This document shows, piece by piece, positions 5,137-5,728 of a stretch of DNA of 5,728 bases. The position numbers were made by a program, and so were the translations under genes. The notes beneath the pieces were generated by a model. That model was given only the letters and a program-made list of their open reading frames with translations. It was not told the DNA's origin and searched no databases. This DNA comes from an uncultured Veillonella sp. (GTDB lineage: Bacteria > Bacillota_C > Negativicutes > Veillonellales > Veillonellaceae). Location of the stretch: NCBI GenBank assembly GCA_900765235.1, contig CAAFRK010000184.1, positions 1 through 5,728 of the forward strand, given 5' to 3'. Position 1 is the first letter of the stretch, and each line of letters starts with the position of its first letter.

Positions 5137-5157
5137 GCGTTTTGTTCGAGAAAACGC
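5137..5157 (+). ncRNA. Leader hairpin in the guaA 5' untranslated region
   Basis: GCGTTTT (5137-5143) pairs perfectly with AAAACGC (5151-5157) around a 7-nt loop GTTCGAG. A smaller hairpin, GTGAA/TTCAC (5194-5209), follows nearer the start codon. There is no U tract, so it is not a terminator. It does not match the purine riboswitch core that I know. It is a structured leader of unknown function, or chance. Confidence 0.35.
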
Positions 5158-5233
5158 ACCGCCAGTACAGAAATGTAAGGGTATTAAAAAATAGTGAATA
5201 TACTTTCACAAATAGATGCATATGGAGGAAGGC

Positions 5234-5728
5234 ATGGAAAACAAGGAATTTGTTATTGTTGTTGACTTTGGTGGTCAATATAATCAATTGATCGCGCGCC
5301 GTGTTCGTGAAAATCACGTATACTGCGAAGTATATCCATACAACAAAGCGCTGGACAAAATTAAAGAATTAAAACCGCAAGGTATCATCTTCACAGGTGG
5401 CCCTAACAGCGTGTATGAAGAAAACTCTCCAAAAATCGAAAAAGAGATTTTTGAACTTGGTATTCCAGTTCTTGGCATGTGCTATGGTATGCAATTTATG
5501 GCGCATACATTGGGTGGCGAAGTTAAATCTGCGGACAACCGTGAGTTCGGTAAAACACCTACTAAAGTGGATACTACATCCCCATTGTTCAAAGGCTTGG
5601 GCGAAGACCAAGTTGTTTGGATGTCCCATGTTGACTATGTAGCAAAAGTACCTGAAGGTTTCGAAATCGTTGCTCATACAAAAGACTGCCCTGTTGCATC
5701 TATGCAAAATAAAGCTCGTAAATTGTAC
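5234..5728 (+). CDS. guaA: GMP synthase (glutamine-hydrolysing), N-terminal part, cut by the right edge
   Basis: GuaA converts XMP to GMP using ATP and ammonia from glutamine, the last step of guanine nucleotide synthesis in the cytoplasm. The 165 codons present, of the roughly 510-520 usual, cover most of the class I glutamine amidotransferase domain. [20 protein letters not shown] (7-26) is the typical GuaA opening; [13 protein letters not shown] (51-63) forms the oxyanion region; GMCYGMQ holds the catalytic nucleophile Cys83; a [10 protein letters not shown] segment follows. The catalytic His/Glu pair and the ATP-pyrophosphatase and dimerisation domains lie beyond the window. The Gly usual in MSHGD is Val here. 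GGAGG (5224-5228), 5 nt before the ATG, fixes the start. It has its own promoter with a PurBox-like site and a dyad, so it is probably controlled by purine supply. Confidence 0.97.
   Translation, partial: MENKEFVIVVDFGGQYNQLIARRVRENHVYCEVYPYNKALDKIKELKPQGIIFTGGPNSVYEENSPKIEKEIFELGIPVLGMCYGMQFMAHTLGGEVKSADNREFGKTPTKVDTTSPLFKGLGEDQVVWMSHVDYVAKVPEGFEIVAHTKDCPVASMQNKARKLY

Noticed and set aside
5041..5233. Purine (guanine) riboswitch before guaA
   Set aside because: The conserved loop and junction segments of that riboswitch, as I know them, are not found in the leader.
5063..5317. 84-residue open frame on the minus strand across the guaA start
   Set aside because: It overlaps the guaA promoter, ribosome binding site and first codons, has a low-complexity Phe/Asn-rich composition and no ribosome binding site of its own.
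5369..5707. Open frames on both strands inside guaA (minus 5369-5707, plus 5397-5642)
   Set aside because: They are other-frame readings of a clear guaA sequence and resemble no protein family.

Overview
The window reads as an ordinary chromosomal stretch of an AT-rich bacterium with strong AGGAGG-type ribosome binding sites. The gene content (2[4Fe-4S] ferredoxin, Cof-type HAD phosphatase, AbgB/PM20D2-like M20 amidohydrolase, family-3 amino-acid-binding lipoprotein, guaA) and the look of the proteins suggest a Firmicute, most likely a Negativicute such as Veillonella. That assignment is recall and inference; it has not been searched.

Layout from left to right. (1) 1-530, minus: the N-terminal part of an unrecognised protein that ends, at the window edge, in what looks like a Sel1-like repeat. 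Its promoter abuts the terminator of the next gene. (2) 668-1450, minus: an orphan amino-acid ABC transporter lipoprotein. (3) 1451-1622: a divergent promoter region crowded with ATTGTA/TACAAT hexamers. (4) 1623-2804, plus: the M20 amidohydrolase, ending in a perfect 23-bp tandem duplication that leaves the protein unchanged. (5) 2820-3146, minus: a 108-residue unknown protein converging on the amidohydrolase, with three decaying 18-bp repeats in its 5' region. (6) 3296-4465, plus: a HAD phosphatase with an unusually long cap insertion. (7) 4465-4634: a 62-bp tandem repeat array that closes in a perfect 20-bp hairpin. (8) 4779-4976, plus: a small ferredoxin with a GTG start. (9) 4977-5233: the guaA control region, with a PurBox-like site, a long dyad, an extended -10 promoter and a leader hairpin. 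(10) 5234 to the right edge, plus: the N-terminal glutaminase part of GMP synthase.

The genes do not form one operon; most are single units with their own signals. The one plausible functional pair is the divergent amino-acid-binding lipoprotein and amidohydrolase, which share a control region and could link capture of an amino acid or small peptide derivative to its hydrolysis. No new defence or mobile system is evident. The most interesting material is non-coding: the repeat/hairpin array after the HAD gene, the guaA control region, the repeated operator-like motif in the divergent promoter, and the silent duplication across a stop codon.
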